A DNA stretch of 64,000 bases from Tanytarsus gracilentus (taxonomy: Eukaryota; Arthropoda; Insecta; Diptera; Chironomidae), in assembly GCA_038502055.1 (NCBI GenBank), contig JAXRKN010000038.1, positions 2,790,001 to 2,854,000 of the forward strand. Direction: 5' to 3'. A program made the position numbers and the translations under genes. Below the pieces are notes generated by a model that saw nothing but the letters and a program-made list of their open reading frames with translations, was not told where the DNA came from and ran no database searches. The first letter of the stretch is position 1. Each line of letters opens with the position of its first letter. This document shows positions 52,025 through 64,000 of the stretch, piece by piece.

Positions 52025-54419
52025 CTAGTTTATTGCTCTTTTTTTGCCTCTGGCAATTTTATTATTGTTCATCTTTTTATTTGAAATTTTATTCATCACT
52101 AAAAGCGCTATTTCCGCTCCCAAGAACAAAGTTCCAATTATATTTCCAGCTGCCAGCAGTATGAAAGGAAATCGTAGATCCTGAACTGTAAGGACTTTCA
52201 CTTGCCCTCCATCATCTGTCAAATTTTTCATTTGACTCAAAAACGACTGATAGTTGAAGTCGTCGATCCATTTCAAAATAAATCCATATCGATGAATGTC
52301 TATTAAGATTTCGTTTATTCTTTTAAGCAAAACCGAGTTTGTCGGTACCATGTAGGAGAGAAAATATTTTTTAGGACATTCCTCGACGAGAAAAAGTTCA
52401 TTTTGTGCAAAATAAAGATAATTATCAAGTAATGTGGTGCTCTTTCGAGTAATTGTGGCAACTTTATCGTTATATTTAACCAAATCCATAGCACCAACAT
52501 TTGTCGTGACTAATTTCATTTTTTGCCTTAAATTTCGATAAATTTTTGACGTGTCATTTGGGAAAACATCTGTCATGTATCCAGCGTATTTTACATGAAT
52601 TTCATTACCCGAGTCGTCGAGTCTCTTCAGTGTATCGATGTCCTTGAAATAAATCGGACGGACAAACACTGTCGCAAGGCCCGATTGATAAATGTTCATG
52701 AAAATCAAACTGACAAGGCAAACTGTAGCAACATAAAGTCTTTCGTGTGGTGCACGCGTCAGACGTCGCATTGGAACGGACAGAAAAAGCATCCATGAGT
52801 CAATAAATATTTGTGTGTTTTGACGCATCGTTGATTGATTTGCGAGATATGGACTGAGGTTATAGGTGTACATGGCAAACTTCACGTTTTTCGCTGTCGT
52901 TCGGGGTCGCTTAATTCTGTTATTTGCACTCCTCAGCAACATCCAAACAATGCTAATAGATGTGCCAGCCAGAAGCAGCGAAAGCCATAATTCCTTCTCG
53001 AATATCACCAATGGCAAAAGTTCCGGCGGTATGCGAGGAGCTTTTTTAACCACAACACATAAATCGTCCATATAGAGTGGATATGTAAATTCTACTGCTC
53101 TCGTCTCATAATCCTGTAGTCAAAGAGAGAAAGAGAAATTCTTTAGAAATAAATAAATAAAAATATCGTTGCCAGACCTTCACAAAAAATGCCGTAGTAA
53201 CAATATCGCTTCGTCTACGCTGCAAGCTACCAAGGGCTCCAGTCAATGTACCGTTCGGTAACTTTTCTCCAAATTTTCCATTATTTTTAACAAGCGTCAC
53301 TGAGTATGTGTTCAATGTGTGTGAGAAAATTGTTTGTAAAGAATAGAAAAGGTTAGCAAAATCGAAAAATATGTTGCCTTCAAGAAGTTTTCTTAAAGAC
53401 TCATGAATTTTAGGGCTTAAATGTTTATTTGAGCTTTTTGAGGAGAAAAATATTTTAAGCTTATTGAACTTTTAAAGTCTCAACTTTTTTCATGATTTTA
53501 AATATCAAAAATATAACCTACACGTGGCATTCAACCTTTGTTGGAGCATTCGAGTGACATCGATATCTGGTCCTGTAAAAGTCTCAAATTTATCACTAGG
53601 TGTGATAGAAAAGGCCGACCAAAAGATCTCGACATAGAAAGGATGTCCATTCATCTGCTTTAAATCTTCATCGGTGTATAAATCTTTGAAATTTCTTGCA
53701 CCTCCATAGCTATTGTTGGTTAACTTGTAGGGGTTAAATGTGAGAAGTTGCTTGTTGATGAGAATAAAAATTTTAAAACTTCCCAAACTTGCCCAAGCTT
53801 TGCGAAATATTTCATTGACAATTTTAAAATAGTTGGAAATTTTCACTTCTTTGTCAATTATAAAGAGAAAAGTTCCATGGCGATTACATAGACAACCCAT
53901 GAGAGTGGTGAGATTGTCGAGGGAAGTAAAAATGATGTATCCACCGTACTTAAAAAGTCGCCAATCATCAAGAACTTTTGCGAACTTTTCTGCAATTTTT
54001 TCCTCATCAGCTGCTGAATTGTTCAATTTTAAACTTAAATCACTCTCGTAGCCATCAAAACTTTTCGAGTATGTGTGCTTTAGAACTCTCTCGTGGTATG
54101 CAATTCGAGCATCGGGATTGCTCTGATAGCTCAAACAATTGTCCATAAAATAGTCATGATAGGAAGCATTGGCAATATTGAAGACCACAAACGACACTTT
54201 GCCTTCACCTAAAATTCCATCTAACCATCGGATGACCCCTTCGGGCTGATCAAAGCTCTTCAGTAAAACATTCACAATCGAGCTTTCTCGAAAAACTTTT
54301 CTAATTCTCTCGTGATTATCGCCAATATCAATGAAATCACTCTTTATGACTTGTCCAAAGACACATACCGGTGATAATGCAAACGTAGTCCAACAGAGAG
54401 TGTAAATTATCAACTTCAT
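52025..54419 (-). CDS. Divergent ionotropic receptor (IR, iGluR-related), three exons
   Basis: Exons 54419-53522, 53299-53178 and 53113-52025 join in one frame to 702 residues. A signal peptide (MKLIIYTLCWTTFALSPVCV) leads into a roughly 270-residue extracellular N-terminal part with several NxT/NxS sites. The S1 half of the ligand-binding domain runs from about 295 (LTLVKNNGKFGEKLPNG) to ETRAVEFTYPLYMDD, in which Arg345 is at the glutamate-carboxylate-binding position. TM1 is about 381-402, TM2/TM3-like helices about 466-491 (LYVATVCLVSLIFMNIYQSG), then S2, and a last helix about 653-685 before a Lys/Asn-rich tail. These receptors are ligand-gated cation channels of chemosensory neurons. The sequence is divergent, as in the taste-type (IR7/IR60-like) classes. 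The exon 1 donor was chosen as GTAGGT because it alone keeps frame with the next exon. Confidence 0.85.
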
Positions 54420-56177
54420 GGCGGAATAAAGACTGTCTCAATGTTTGAACATTTCCTGAAAAATAGTTGGAAATTTACTTACATTTCACGTTTTTTTATC
54501 GACAATCAAGATCAGTGTTATGACAGTGAGTTATGAAAAACAAACAGAAATTTCGTTAAAAAAATATCTTGTGAGTGAAAATCGTGAGAAAATGTTGATG
54601 GAAATTATTTTGATATCAATTTGAGTGTCAATCATTTTAATGAAGTTATATCAGTGACTTGATAGAATTCAATTGATTTTCGAACATTTCTGAGGTGATT
54701 CAATAAACTATATAATGGTGGTTTACGCAAATTGTAAATTTTTGTGTCCCTTTTTGAAATTAATTTTAAAGCCTTGCCAAAAATAGTTCAAGCGACTCTT
54801 GTTTGCACAATAAATTTCCGCATCATGCACTTCGTCCCATTTATGTCATTTCTATTTTAAAGTTAAAAGCTTCCATGTTTCGCTCCCATTGGCATGGAAT
54901 ATGGCAAAAATGTCAAAAAAAAGCAGTATCGCATTTCACATTTTTATGGCTCGAGTTGAAAAAAAATTATATTTTATCGTGCTGAGTTGAAAATAAACAA
55001 ACAATAAGGTTCAATGGGTGGAATAAAAAAATTTCACGCACTGTTTTTCTTCATTCAACGTCTTCTCATCCTTTCACATCGATTATGCTTTCCTAGTTCC
55101 GCCTTTTTCCATCATCATCATCATTGGGTTTGTTGCAAAAAGAAAGAGAACGAATATCTTTTGTTGGATCAGATGAAAAAAGCGTTTTTCCTTCTTAATT
55201 GCCACATCATGCTGTCGACATTGTTGTGCTTTTTAGATCGTGCATTAGTAAGAGCTTTTAAAGAAAACATGCTTACCATTTTTTGGGGCATCCATGTTTG
55301 CTCCACATTTTCGCAAACGTGTTTAAGTTACCGCGTACCTCACCTTGATTGTTTGAATTTCCTGCTTTAGTGCGTGGGAAAAAACCTTTTAAAAAAAGGA
55401 GGAAGGTAAAATTTTGTTATTGAAAAACACCGGGAAAACTAGAGGGCCTAAAAGTTTCAATCGTTTCACACTGTTGTTTGCGAAAATTTAATTGAAAAAA
55501 GTCCATTGCACTCGATTGTTCAATTTTTCGGGCAACAAATTACGGACGAATAAATATGTCGCGTTGATAAAAAGCAATTTTTAAGATAATTAAAATCAAA
55601 CAAGGACATAACGTCCGAAATTTGTTGATCAATCTTCATCAATTTTTCAAAGACTTTGTAATTGAATTTTTTTAGCGAACCGTGCTTAAAACATCACTTA
55701 TTAAATTAATTTTTTATCCTTTACGTTAAAAAGTTTAAACAACCAAAACAAATTAAAGCTTTTTATAAGCTTTTAAGGATATTACGAGAGTGAATAAAAA
55801 AATTCTGTAAGTACCATAACGAGATGGATACTCCAAGTAATTTTAATCTTCAATGCTTGACGCGATTACCAAGCTCCAACATTTGACGTTAAAGCTGACG
55901 CTTGGGTTCGCGTTCCCACGATGTCAATTTCTATATCTTTCAACATAAATCATTGTTAGAAAATTCTCGACAATAGAAAAAGTTTCTGTAGCGACTCTTA
56001 AAAAAAGAGAGAAAATTTATCGAGGAAAACAAGACTTGACAATGGAGATTTTACGAATGAATTATTGATGTTCACTAAACTTTTTAAGATATTGAAATTA
56101 ATTGGAATCGATGTAAAAGCTATCGAGATAAAAATCAATTAAAAACTTTATTCATAGAATTTTCATGTCATTTGAAG
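54420..56177. other. Intergenic region between the ionotropic receptor and the aminopeptidase-like gene
   Basis: AT-rich. The open stretch at 55014-55370 has no family motif. The minus-strand AATAAA at 56152-56147 is the likely poly(A) signal of the aminopeptidase-like gene. Confidence 0.45.
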
Positions 56178-59100
56178 TCATTGATTTAAAAAAAATGCGA
56201 CAGAGATAAAAGATAAAATAAGAATCAAAGTTTTTAGACTGTTTAATCTGTTGGAGCTTGATGGTAAAATTGGCTGTTCAGTTGTTGTTGTTGTAGATGT
56301 GCTGGTTGTTGTTGTAGGTGGGGTTGACGGACCAATTGATGTGGTAGAGTCTGTACTTTCTGTGGGCGTAGAAGGATTCGCACGATTTTCAAGCCATTCA
56401 TGGATGTCATTTGCAGCTGAACTTGACTTCCAAGCAATGTTTTTCCCAACAATCTCTGTCGCACTCTCGACGACCTTTTCAGTTACGTTGAGCTGTGTCA
56501 TCATAGCGACGAGCTTTAAAAGAAACACAAACGTTGCTCTTAGTTTCGTTCGAGATGAGTTAATAAAGTATTTTATGCTTTAAGTGAAGTTAAATATGAA
56601 GCCGTTACACAAGAGATTTTGAAATTATATTTTGATAAAATTGTGTCTATAAAACTCACCTCTTTAAAAAGTTCATCATCGAATATTCTTGGCGCAATAT
56701 CAGCAACAACAACTTCAACTAAATTTGGTGTTTGCGTTCGAGTCGCTGCTGTTCTAGCATATAAAGTCAAAAAGTTAATGACCGCTCTAATACCTGCGCT
56801 TGTCTTTGAATATGCAGACTGTATAACCTGCAAATATTCATTCGGACGATAGCGAGCTCCATTTTCACCGAATGTTATCGTTTCCATGTATGAGAAGAGT
56901 GAAGTTGAATTTTCGTAACATCCCAATGCATCGATAATCTTCAATCTAAATTCTGTCTCTTGCGACTCTTGCATTTCAGTGTACAACTGACGGAAATAGT
57001 CAAACTCATCGTTGTTTGCCGCTGCCATTAATCCGTAACAAAAGATGCTCGCCTCCAAGTTGACAGGCAATTTCTCTCCATTGTCGAGATAAGACACGAG
57101 TGATGCATACATTTTGCTTAGGCATTCATCAGAATTCATTCGACAAGTGAAATCTATCATTTGTAACCTCGAGAATTTATCCATCAGCAGTTCCTCGGCG
57201 AGGTCATCGAAACCTATTGTTTTCATGTAATGCAAACTCATTTCATGGATGAACTCCTAGAGAAAAGAGAATCGATATATGTAAGCATGCGAGTGCTTTT
57301 GATGTGAATACTAAGAGAGGAAAAAGTTCTGTCATGATCCCTAAATCGAACCCATAACTAATAGAGGCCCTTTTCATGAAATTTACCATGAATAATGTTT
57401 ATTTAATAATTTTTTGATAAATATTTAATATTTTCCCCAATAAATGCGAAACTAATTTTGACATTTCTGAATAAATTTTGACATTTCTGAATAAATTTTG
57501 AGAGTCTTGTAAAATTAAATTTTTCTTCTTCACGGGGATCAATTTTCAGAGTGTTGCAAGAGGTTAGTGGCCTTTTTATTACGGCTGCCATAAATTTGAC
57601 TACTTAATAAGTTACACATGTGCACAAGAAGCGAAAAAGTTTCATACTGAAAATTGTTGAGTAAAAAGCTCTTTTGACAAACTCTGAAAATTTTAAAATA
57701 CATGAGCTAGAGGCATGTCTTGCATAACATGCAAATGACATATTTTTTATAATAAGGAAATTTGTAACGCAAATTCGGAATAACGAAAGAAAAATTATTA
57801 TGTGTCAATAAAATTTTCTTGCATATGTGATGAAAATTACCAAGTTAAATTAAATTTAACATTGAACTTTCAGGAAAATCTTCTTCACTTGACATGTATT
57901 GCAACCGTACGCTTTAATAGTATGCAATTTTCTCGAGGAAATTGCTCTCTAAGGGTAAACTGCAAAACTTGAGTCGTTTTGAAATTTGAAACTATTAAAA
58001 AAAAGTTTTGCAATAATTCGTTGGAAAAAAGTCATAAAAACCTCGCAAAATCTTTAAAAAGTTTCATCTCATATTTTTTCCAGCACTCATCGATTTTCAT
58101 GACTCACCATAAAATGCTGATGAAAGTCAAGGTCACGCACACGATTATTCAACTCGAGCAGATTCAATGATGCTGCATTCCATACAATTATGGAACTTTC
58201 GTTCTTTAAAATTTCCATCAAATCGAGCACGATGCGGTATGAGAGGAGAGAATCACGTGCGAAGCTCAATGAATCGTCAATCAATTGCGCAATTGTCTGG
58301 TTGCTAAAAGCATCACGTTGCTGTTTTATGGATGATGTTAACCTACGCCAATTTGTTTCGTCATAATTTACACGATAAAAGCCAACTCGGTCCACATTCA
58401 CCAAGAGCCAATCTTTGTCGTCGAGAGGGTCAAGCGGGGTCATTTCATGGGTTCTTTCACTCCATGCAATAACGGAAGGCGATTCCATTTTAGATGTGAT
58501 AAAATTAATTGGCATTGTTATGCTTGATTTGATAACATTCAATAAATTTCCGTTATTCGATACAAATGCAATCACGACAACTTGATCGTTGACATTCATA
58601 AATCCCCTTATTACATTCTCTAAGTCACCATAAAAGCGCAAATCCGAGTCCTCTTCATGAGCGGTCTGAAGCGTATCAAAAAATACTTTCGCCGTGATGG
58701 ATGCATAAGAGCTGCAAAGTAAAAATTAAAAACCATAAATCAGAATCAAGCTGAAATTGATTCGCCTTCCATACTTTTCCGCTATCAAGCGATGCAATGC
58801 CATGGAAAATACTTTGCCGCCAATTGCACGATAAATCATGTGAAAAATGCAAGCAGCTGCAAAAAAAGAGAAAAAATTATATATACTTTTATCGCATACG
58901 TTTGGCATTGAATATTTTTTACCCTTTTCGTCTTCCTGCTGCGATGAATTTTGCAACAGTCGCTGATGATGTAATGTTGTATGTAAAATTTCGTTGATGA
59001 AAATTTCGTCTGATGATGCAAAATCGTCATCATCGCTCGTTATCGTTGCAATTTTATATTCTAGGAACTTCGTCAAACCATTGAAAATCCAGGCATCATC

Positions 59101-60568
59101 GTATGACGTAAGTGTTACGATGTTACCCAGAAATTGCGAAAGTAGGCCAGTTGCAATCATGCGACGAATTGAGAACTCTTTCGTTTGTGGCGAGATTACA
59201 GGATTGAACAAGATCAAATGCTCGCTGTTGAATAACGAAAAAAAAGGAGTGAATGAATAGATGAGTGATGAGGAGAAGTTGTTAGTGACACGAGGTAGAC
59301 ATGAATACATCATCGGAAAAAAATTGTGTCCTCTTGAGAGCAGGATGAAAGTGGTAAAAAATACGATTGCTATTTAAAAAAATATTTTTAAACTAAAATT
59401 TTAGGTTATCGTTGACTTGACACAAGCTTTTACTATCAAAAAAACTTTTTAAATGGCAAATCCCTCACAATTAAAAAGAGATAAATAACGAAGACAATTA
59501 GTCGCATCTGTTTGTGTCAAGCTCCTGTCAAAAGGCTCTCAAATATTTTAATTAAAATAAAATAAGGTTAATCCGCATGAGGAGTTCATTGCACTCACGG
59601 ATAGAAGTTGAAACCATAATAAGCACCCACAAGCTGAAAATCTGGCAGTGCTACATGTCGATGATGAGAAAACTCATTTGGCATCGAAGTGTTGAGAAAT
59701 AATTCCACGCGCGTAACTAAAACTTCGAGTGAATTGATAAATTTTTCCGTGAAAGCTTTTTCCGTTGCACGAGTCGACACACTGTGCTCAAATCCATTTC
59801 TTGTAACATTTTTTGTCTGTCGCGAAAACCTTTCTGTCGACATGAGAAAGAATGCCAAAGATTGCGGTGGAATCGCATCGACATAACGAAAGTTTGTTCT
59901 CACAACGCCTGATGGCAAATTTACACGACTCATTGCGGGCGCATTTGAGATGGCATCAAAACCAGAGCCATGTTCAATTGTGAGTTGAAAATTGGCCCGA
60001 TACTTAGGATTATCAAAGCATGGAAAAGCGTGACGAGCTGAGTGAGAATTAAAATTCGTGGCAGCCTGCCATCTGCAATTAGTTTCAAGGTTAATCAAAA
60101 ATTAATGCTGGATGATGAAGAAACTTACATGAACCGCTCAATTCCACCCTCAACAACAAAGTACGAAGAACGAAAGAAACCATCGGGATTTATCATGAGA
60201 TTTCCAGAGTATAACAAAAGTATTTGATATGTCTCATTGGCAGTTAATTGGGAACTTAATGTGACTCTTACAACATCATCATTTTCTCTCGTTACATTAC
60301 CGCTTGATACAAAATTATCGAAAGAGTCGAAGACTGTTGCCTCCATCTGTGAATGTCTTCGACTGTTGAGCCAAATTTCACTGACACTCTCGAGTGCTCT
60401 AAATGTGAGAACCACTGAACCAGAAAATCTTCGAGTTGCTAAATTTGATGAAACCGACAGTACAACGTTGTACATTTGAGGACTAATCGAGTCGGGCAGC
60501 GCAATGTCACTTTGAACTGACATTGACGAATAAATCAGAAACGTGATAAGCAAATAAATTAACTTCAT
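56178..60568 (-). CDS. M1 aminopeptidase-N-like GPI-anchored protein lacking zinc-site residues, seven exons
   Basis: Exons 60568-60129, 60072-59599, 59224-58923, 58856-58775, 58711-58108, 57256-56660 and 56513-56178 join in one frame to 944 residues, full length for this family. Signal peptide MKLIYLLITFLIYSSMSVQS; N-terminal beta domain with the family word ARHAFPCFDNP; ERAP1-like C-terminal domain starting around NVDRVGFYRVNYDETNWRRL; a Thr/Ser/Pro-rich stalk; and a hydrophobic tail (LKTLILILSFISVAFFLNQ) that predicts a GPI anchor. Known active members trim N-terminal residues at the gut brush border. Here the substrate motif GAMEN reads GAYYG (296-300), the zinc motif HEXXH reads TGLLS (330-334), and the third ligand Glu is Asn353, while the flanking QFLGNIVT is kept. 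It should be enzymatically dead but is otherwise intact, so it is better seen as a pseudoenzyme than a pseudogene. Confidence 0.9.
57257..58107 (-). other. Intron 5 of the aminopeptidase-like gene
   Basis: An 851-bp phase-0 intron with donor GTGAGT and acceptor CTCTAG. It contains only the 21-bp duplication. Confidence 0.75.
57455..57502. repeat. Two-copy 21-bp direct repeat in aminopeptidase-like intron 5
   Basis: TTTTGACATTTCTGAATAAA occurs twice in tandem, followed by a partial third copy. It is a small intronic slippage duplication. Confidence 0.6.
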
Positions 60569-62559
60569 GATATTGTCGAAAAAAATGTGCTCTTGACTTT
60601 TCACTTCAACAAAATCAAAAGGCGAACTGAGTGGCAATATGAGATTTGCTGTTCCTCATATTACTTTACGATTTCTGATATCTTATCGTAATTTTTTAAA
60701 TGCATTGATTTAGAGTTGACTTTGATGAAATAAAATTTATGAAAAATATTTTAGAATTGGAAAATTTTATATTTTTTTTAAAAATTATATCCTGAAATTT
60801 TAAGCAAACATTTTTAATACAGAATTTAAATTTTAATCTTCAAAGGATGATTTTGCAATTGATTTTAAATTTTTATCAAACATAAGTGGTTGTAAAATAA
60901 TTATGAATCCGGCTAAATCCACTTACAAGGTTCATGATAAGATATTCGATTTTTTATTTTCAAGTGTTTCAGGTCAATAATTTTTAACAATCATTTTTAT
61001 ATGACTAATGGCAAGCTATTAAGAACGCCCCTGATTCATTCCCAATCAATTGACTTGCGATTATCGGCAAATCACGCGAGTAAATATTTTGACGTCACAA
61101 ACATTTTCTGCGTTCACATTTTTACTCTGACACATATGAAATCACCTCTTGAACTAAATCCATCGCTCTCGAGATAAAAAACCTCAACGATCAACTTGAC
61201 ATCATTTATCATAAAGAAATGTTTTCTAGAGATACTATAAAACCTGTCATGTTTGCAATTTCACACAACATCATCTCACTGATGCTCAGCAATGTCCTTT
61301 GTCATTGTCGCCATAACATAATAAAAATAAAACTTTAATGCATCGTCATCAGACAATCTGGACATGAAAATGTGCTAAGAAGTCAGTCACGAGATAATCT
61401 GATAATGACACACTGGTCATGCCATTACTGAAAATGAGAGTTTTACGATATGGAAGTTGTTTTTCTTGCGAAGCTTACATTTCTTGTGAAAGCTCACTAA
61501 AATCAATTACTTCCTCGTAAGTATGACCATCACTCTTCTCACATTGTTTGCTAAATAATTTCAGCCGGAAAAAATTAATCATTTTATTTTCTTTTTCATT
61601 TTACCTATTCAGGTCACAGGTGCTCCAAAAAAGCAGTAATTGTTGCAAAAAAGCTTAATCGAGATTGAAAGCTTGATTAAATATGTACAAATTAATCAAA
61701 TAAAACCTTCTGATGCATGAGAATTTTCAAAAAGGTCAAATTGGGACAAATCAATTGAATTTAAAATTTAATGGAGAAAACTAAAATTTGCAAATGGTTT
61801 GAAACTTTTGGGTTAGACATTTAAATTGAGTTTGTTAATTGATTACCTCACCTGTACCTCACAGGAAGAACCTTTTTCGTCTTTAAGGCTCTTTGACCTA
61901 ATTTTATAGAGGCACATAATTTTACAGAAATCTCCATCTACAAATAACAGACGACGTGAGTGAAATTTCCGATGACCTGAGCTTTTAACAAGTAAACATC
62001 TCTCTGGGTCAATTTACTGTCCCAAACGAATAATTTAAAAAATCCTTTTCTTACTGTTACTAAATACTCAGTTATAGAGATCCTGAATTCACCGGGGAAT
62101 GAAACAAACATGTACAATAAAGTTTTTTCTGTCATTTCATTTTTTAGAATTTTTCAGAAAAATAATTAAAAATTTTAACCCATTTCTCAATGAAAAATTA
62201 CTAGTTTAAAAAAATGTTACTTAAAAAATCTCAAAAATCTCATCACTGAAAGAAAAATCGGTGGTCACCTTCAGGATCTCTACTCAGTTAATCGTGACCG
62301 ACCAAATGCATGATTTGTTTTTTAAAAAATCTAATTTATAAGCAAACCCACAAAAAGCTCCAACGAGCTTTCATGCACGCTAATGAATCAGAGCAGAAAA
62401 AATAATTAATCAAAAAAATTTTCAAAACCCACACGTGGTGTTGCCGTGTACCCACTTGTAACAGATAGTATTGGAAATGTAACTTGGGGAAGTCTATGAA
62501 GAAGCCTTGGAGAAGCAAAAGGGAGCCTTATGGAAAATATTTCTCAATTATGTTACATT
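60569..62559. other. Intergenic region upstream of the aminopeptidase-like gene
   Basis: AT-rich, presumably holding that gene's promoter. No further gene was seen. Confidence 0.45.
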
Positions 62560-62812
62560 TCCCCTGTTTTCATTTTCCACCATGTTCCATTTTTCACTAT
62601 GTTCCATTTTCTATTGTGTTCCATTTTCCAGTGTGTTCCATTTTCCACTGTGTTCCATTTTCCCGATGTTCCATTTTCCACTGTTTTCATTTTCCATTAT
62701 GTTCCATTTCCCACTATGTTTCATTTTCACCATGTTCCATTTTCCACTATGTTTCATTTTCCACTATGTTCCATTTTCCACTGTGTTCCATTTTCCACAG
62801 TGTTCCATTTTC
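62560..62812. repeat. Minisatellite, 17-bp unit
   Basis: About 14 imperfect copies of TGTTCCATTTTCCACTA. Because 17 is not a multiple of 3, three overlapping reading frames stay open with Phe/His/Ser/Cys-rich products; none of these is a gene. Confidence 0.9.
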
Positions 62813-62814
62813 AG

Positions 62815-64000
62815 ATCATGCCAATCGATTCCTGGTCAAATTCCGAGTTAAACGAGGTACATGAAGCCATACTTTTAAAAAATGGACATTAGTGGCATTC
62901 CTTGGACACTCCTGGCCAGCCGTGACGGTCATTCTTCAAAAATCATCAATGCTAATCAATTCCTGATGCAATTACGAGTTCAACGAGGTACATGAAGCCA
63001 TACTTTTAAAAAATGGACATTAGGGGCACTACTGGCCGGCCGTGATGGACATTGGTGGCACTTTGGATGGCATGATAGACATTCCTCAAATATCATCAAT
63101 GCCTTTCGATTCCTGATACAAATACGAGTTCAAAGACATACATGAAGCCATATAACAGAATATTTTTGAAAAATGGCATTTAGGGCTGTCCATGGCACGA
63201 CCTGTGGTCATGACCCTCATAATTCCTAAAATGGCCGAATCTAAATTCATAGACCTACCATTTGGCGAAAACTAGAAATCTCTAGCTATCTCAGGAGCCG
63301 AGATCTCGAAGGAACAGACGGGACAGACAGACGGACGGAAATAGGCGCATATAAGTGTTACACCACTTCGTGGGTTACACTAAAAATATCTCTCGAGCGC
63401 ACATTTTCTTACAATTTAGTATTTCCGCAATATTTTAAGCGCAAAAAAAGACCATTTTTCACCGCTCCTCTCTTTTTTCTCCCGCTAAGAGACACAAATG
63501 GGGTCAGGCCTAATGTTCTTCACATAATAATAATGTTGAGTAATTTTATGCTCCGCTATATATTAATTTTGGTTTTTCCAAAACCTGTTTTCGACCCCTA
63601 GTGCCAAGACATTAATTGTGCAATACCAAAACTTATACTCAAATGATAGGCTAGCCAAACCCTACAAACTGGCGAAAAAGATTTGAAATAGTTGTCCTAC
63701 GAGGAGTTAGGCATTTAAGTATTTCTTTCTATTCTATTTTTATTTCTTACGATCTTAGTGGGCGCATATCTAAGACGGCTGGTCGGATTTGATTGGGTTT
63801 GTGCTAAAGATCGGGTTTTGGTTCTAGTTGTGAAGAGTATTTGTTTTGAGGTACGACCCTCCAAGGCCGTCCGTGGGTGAAAATGTCTTTTTATAAATTT
63901 TCTCTTATATGGCTTCATGGGTATCGTTGAACTCGTAATTTGACCAGGAATCGAATGGAACTGACGATTTTAGAAGAATGTCATCATGGCCGGCCAGGAG
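62815..64000. mobile_element. Repeat-rich element running off the right edge
   Basis: Three direct copies of a 130-150 bp unit marked by ACATGAAGCCATA occur at about 62859, 62989 and 63139, each preceded by a form of CGATTCCTGGTCAAATTCCG. An inverted copy lies at 63905-64000 (TATGGCTTCAT, then TTTGACCAGGAATCGAATGG, then GGCCGGCCAGGAG). Between them is a GACAGACAGACGGACGG run (63327-63343). The arrangement suggests a transposable element with subterminal inverted and direct repeats whose right end is outside the window. No transposase or polymerase is visible; the 63715-63918 minus-strand open stretch has no recognised domain. Confidence 0.6.

Noticed and set aside
59225..59313. N-terminal extension of aminopeptidase-like exon 3 (MMYSCLPRV…)
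   Set aside because: It lies upstream of a strong pyrimidine-rich acceptor, and joining at 59224 is needed to keep frame with exon 2.
60569..60637. Longer start for the aminopeptidase-like protein at 60637
   Set aside because: It would need a TTG start; the ATG at 60568 opens directly into a signal peptide.
62484..62892. Three overlapping plus-strand open frames of 114-126 codons
   Set aside because: They are produced by the 17-bp minisatellite reading open in all three frames; the Phe/His/Ser/Cys repeats are not a protein.
1..64000. CRISPR arrays, prokaryotic operons or phage-type systems
   Set aside because: Introns, TATA boxes, AATAAA signals and animal receptor families make this a eukaryotic nuclear sequence; the tandem arrays have no spacer-repeat structure of the CRISPR kind.

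Overview
This is a strongly AT-rich piece of an animal nuclear genome, almost certainly an insect and most likely a dipteran. Genes are split by short introns with GT..AG borders. The gene families (gustatory receptor, divergent ionotropic receptor, UDP-glycosyltransferase with a KKXX tail, GPI-anchored M1 aminopeptidase, Zasp-type PDZ protein) are typical of insects. There are no operons, ribosome-binding sites or CRISPR arrays. I could not fix the species; a nematoceran midge or relative would fit, but that is a guess.

Layout from left to right. The last exon of an unknown gene runs forward at 774-1494, followed by about 13 kb with no convincing gene except one weak exon candidate (3094-3273) and a small inverted-repeat element (13.5 kb). 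A nine-exon Zasp-like PDZ gene lies on the minus strand at 14.6-19.7 kb, then a five-exon gustatory receptor gene on the minus strand at 21.0-22.4 kb that carries one frame-breaking extra base. An intronless FP25-like coiled-coil gene on the plus strand (23.0-23.9 kb) also has one extra base. A small secreted protein is on the minus strand at 25.8-26.1 kb. A nine-exon rhodopsin-type peptide GPCR is on the minus strand at 29.9-34.9 kb. A four-exon UGT is on the plus strand at 48.4-50.1 kb. A three-exon ionotropic receptor is on the minus strand at 52.0-54.4 kb. A seven-exon M1-aminopeptidase-like protein that has lost all its zinc ligands is on the minus strand at 56.2-60.6 kb. For each multi-exon model the splice phases were checked by hand and close to a single frame, except at the two frame breaks.

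The most unusual part is the repeat content. Two unrelated-looking AT-rich blocks (26.5-28.35 kb and 43.47-46.10 kb) share one design: terminal inverted repeats beginning CCC, possible 2-bp target duplications, long internal tandem arrays (about 60-bp and about 82-bp units), and a reverse-oriented tRNA-like segment with a perfect Pol III B box. The second also contains a palindrome of about 240 bp. The right end of the window (62.5-64 kb) holds a 17-bp minisatellite and a set of direct and inverted copies of a roughly 130-150 bp repeat that runs off the edge.

The genes do not form one pathway. Gustatory and ionotropic receptors serve chemosensation, the GPCR serves peptide signalling, the UGT serves detoxification, the aminopeptidase-like protein sits at the cell surface, and the Zasp protein belongs to muscle Z-discs. 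All exon boundaries come from reading splice signals and frame; no transcript evidence or database search was available.
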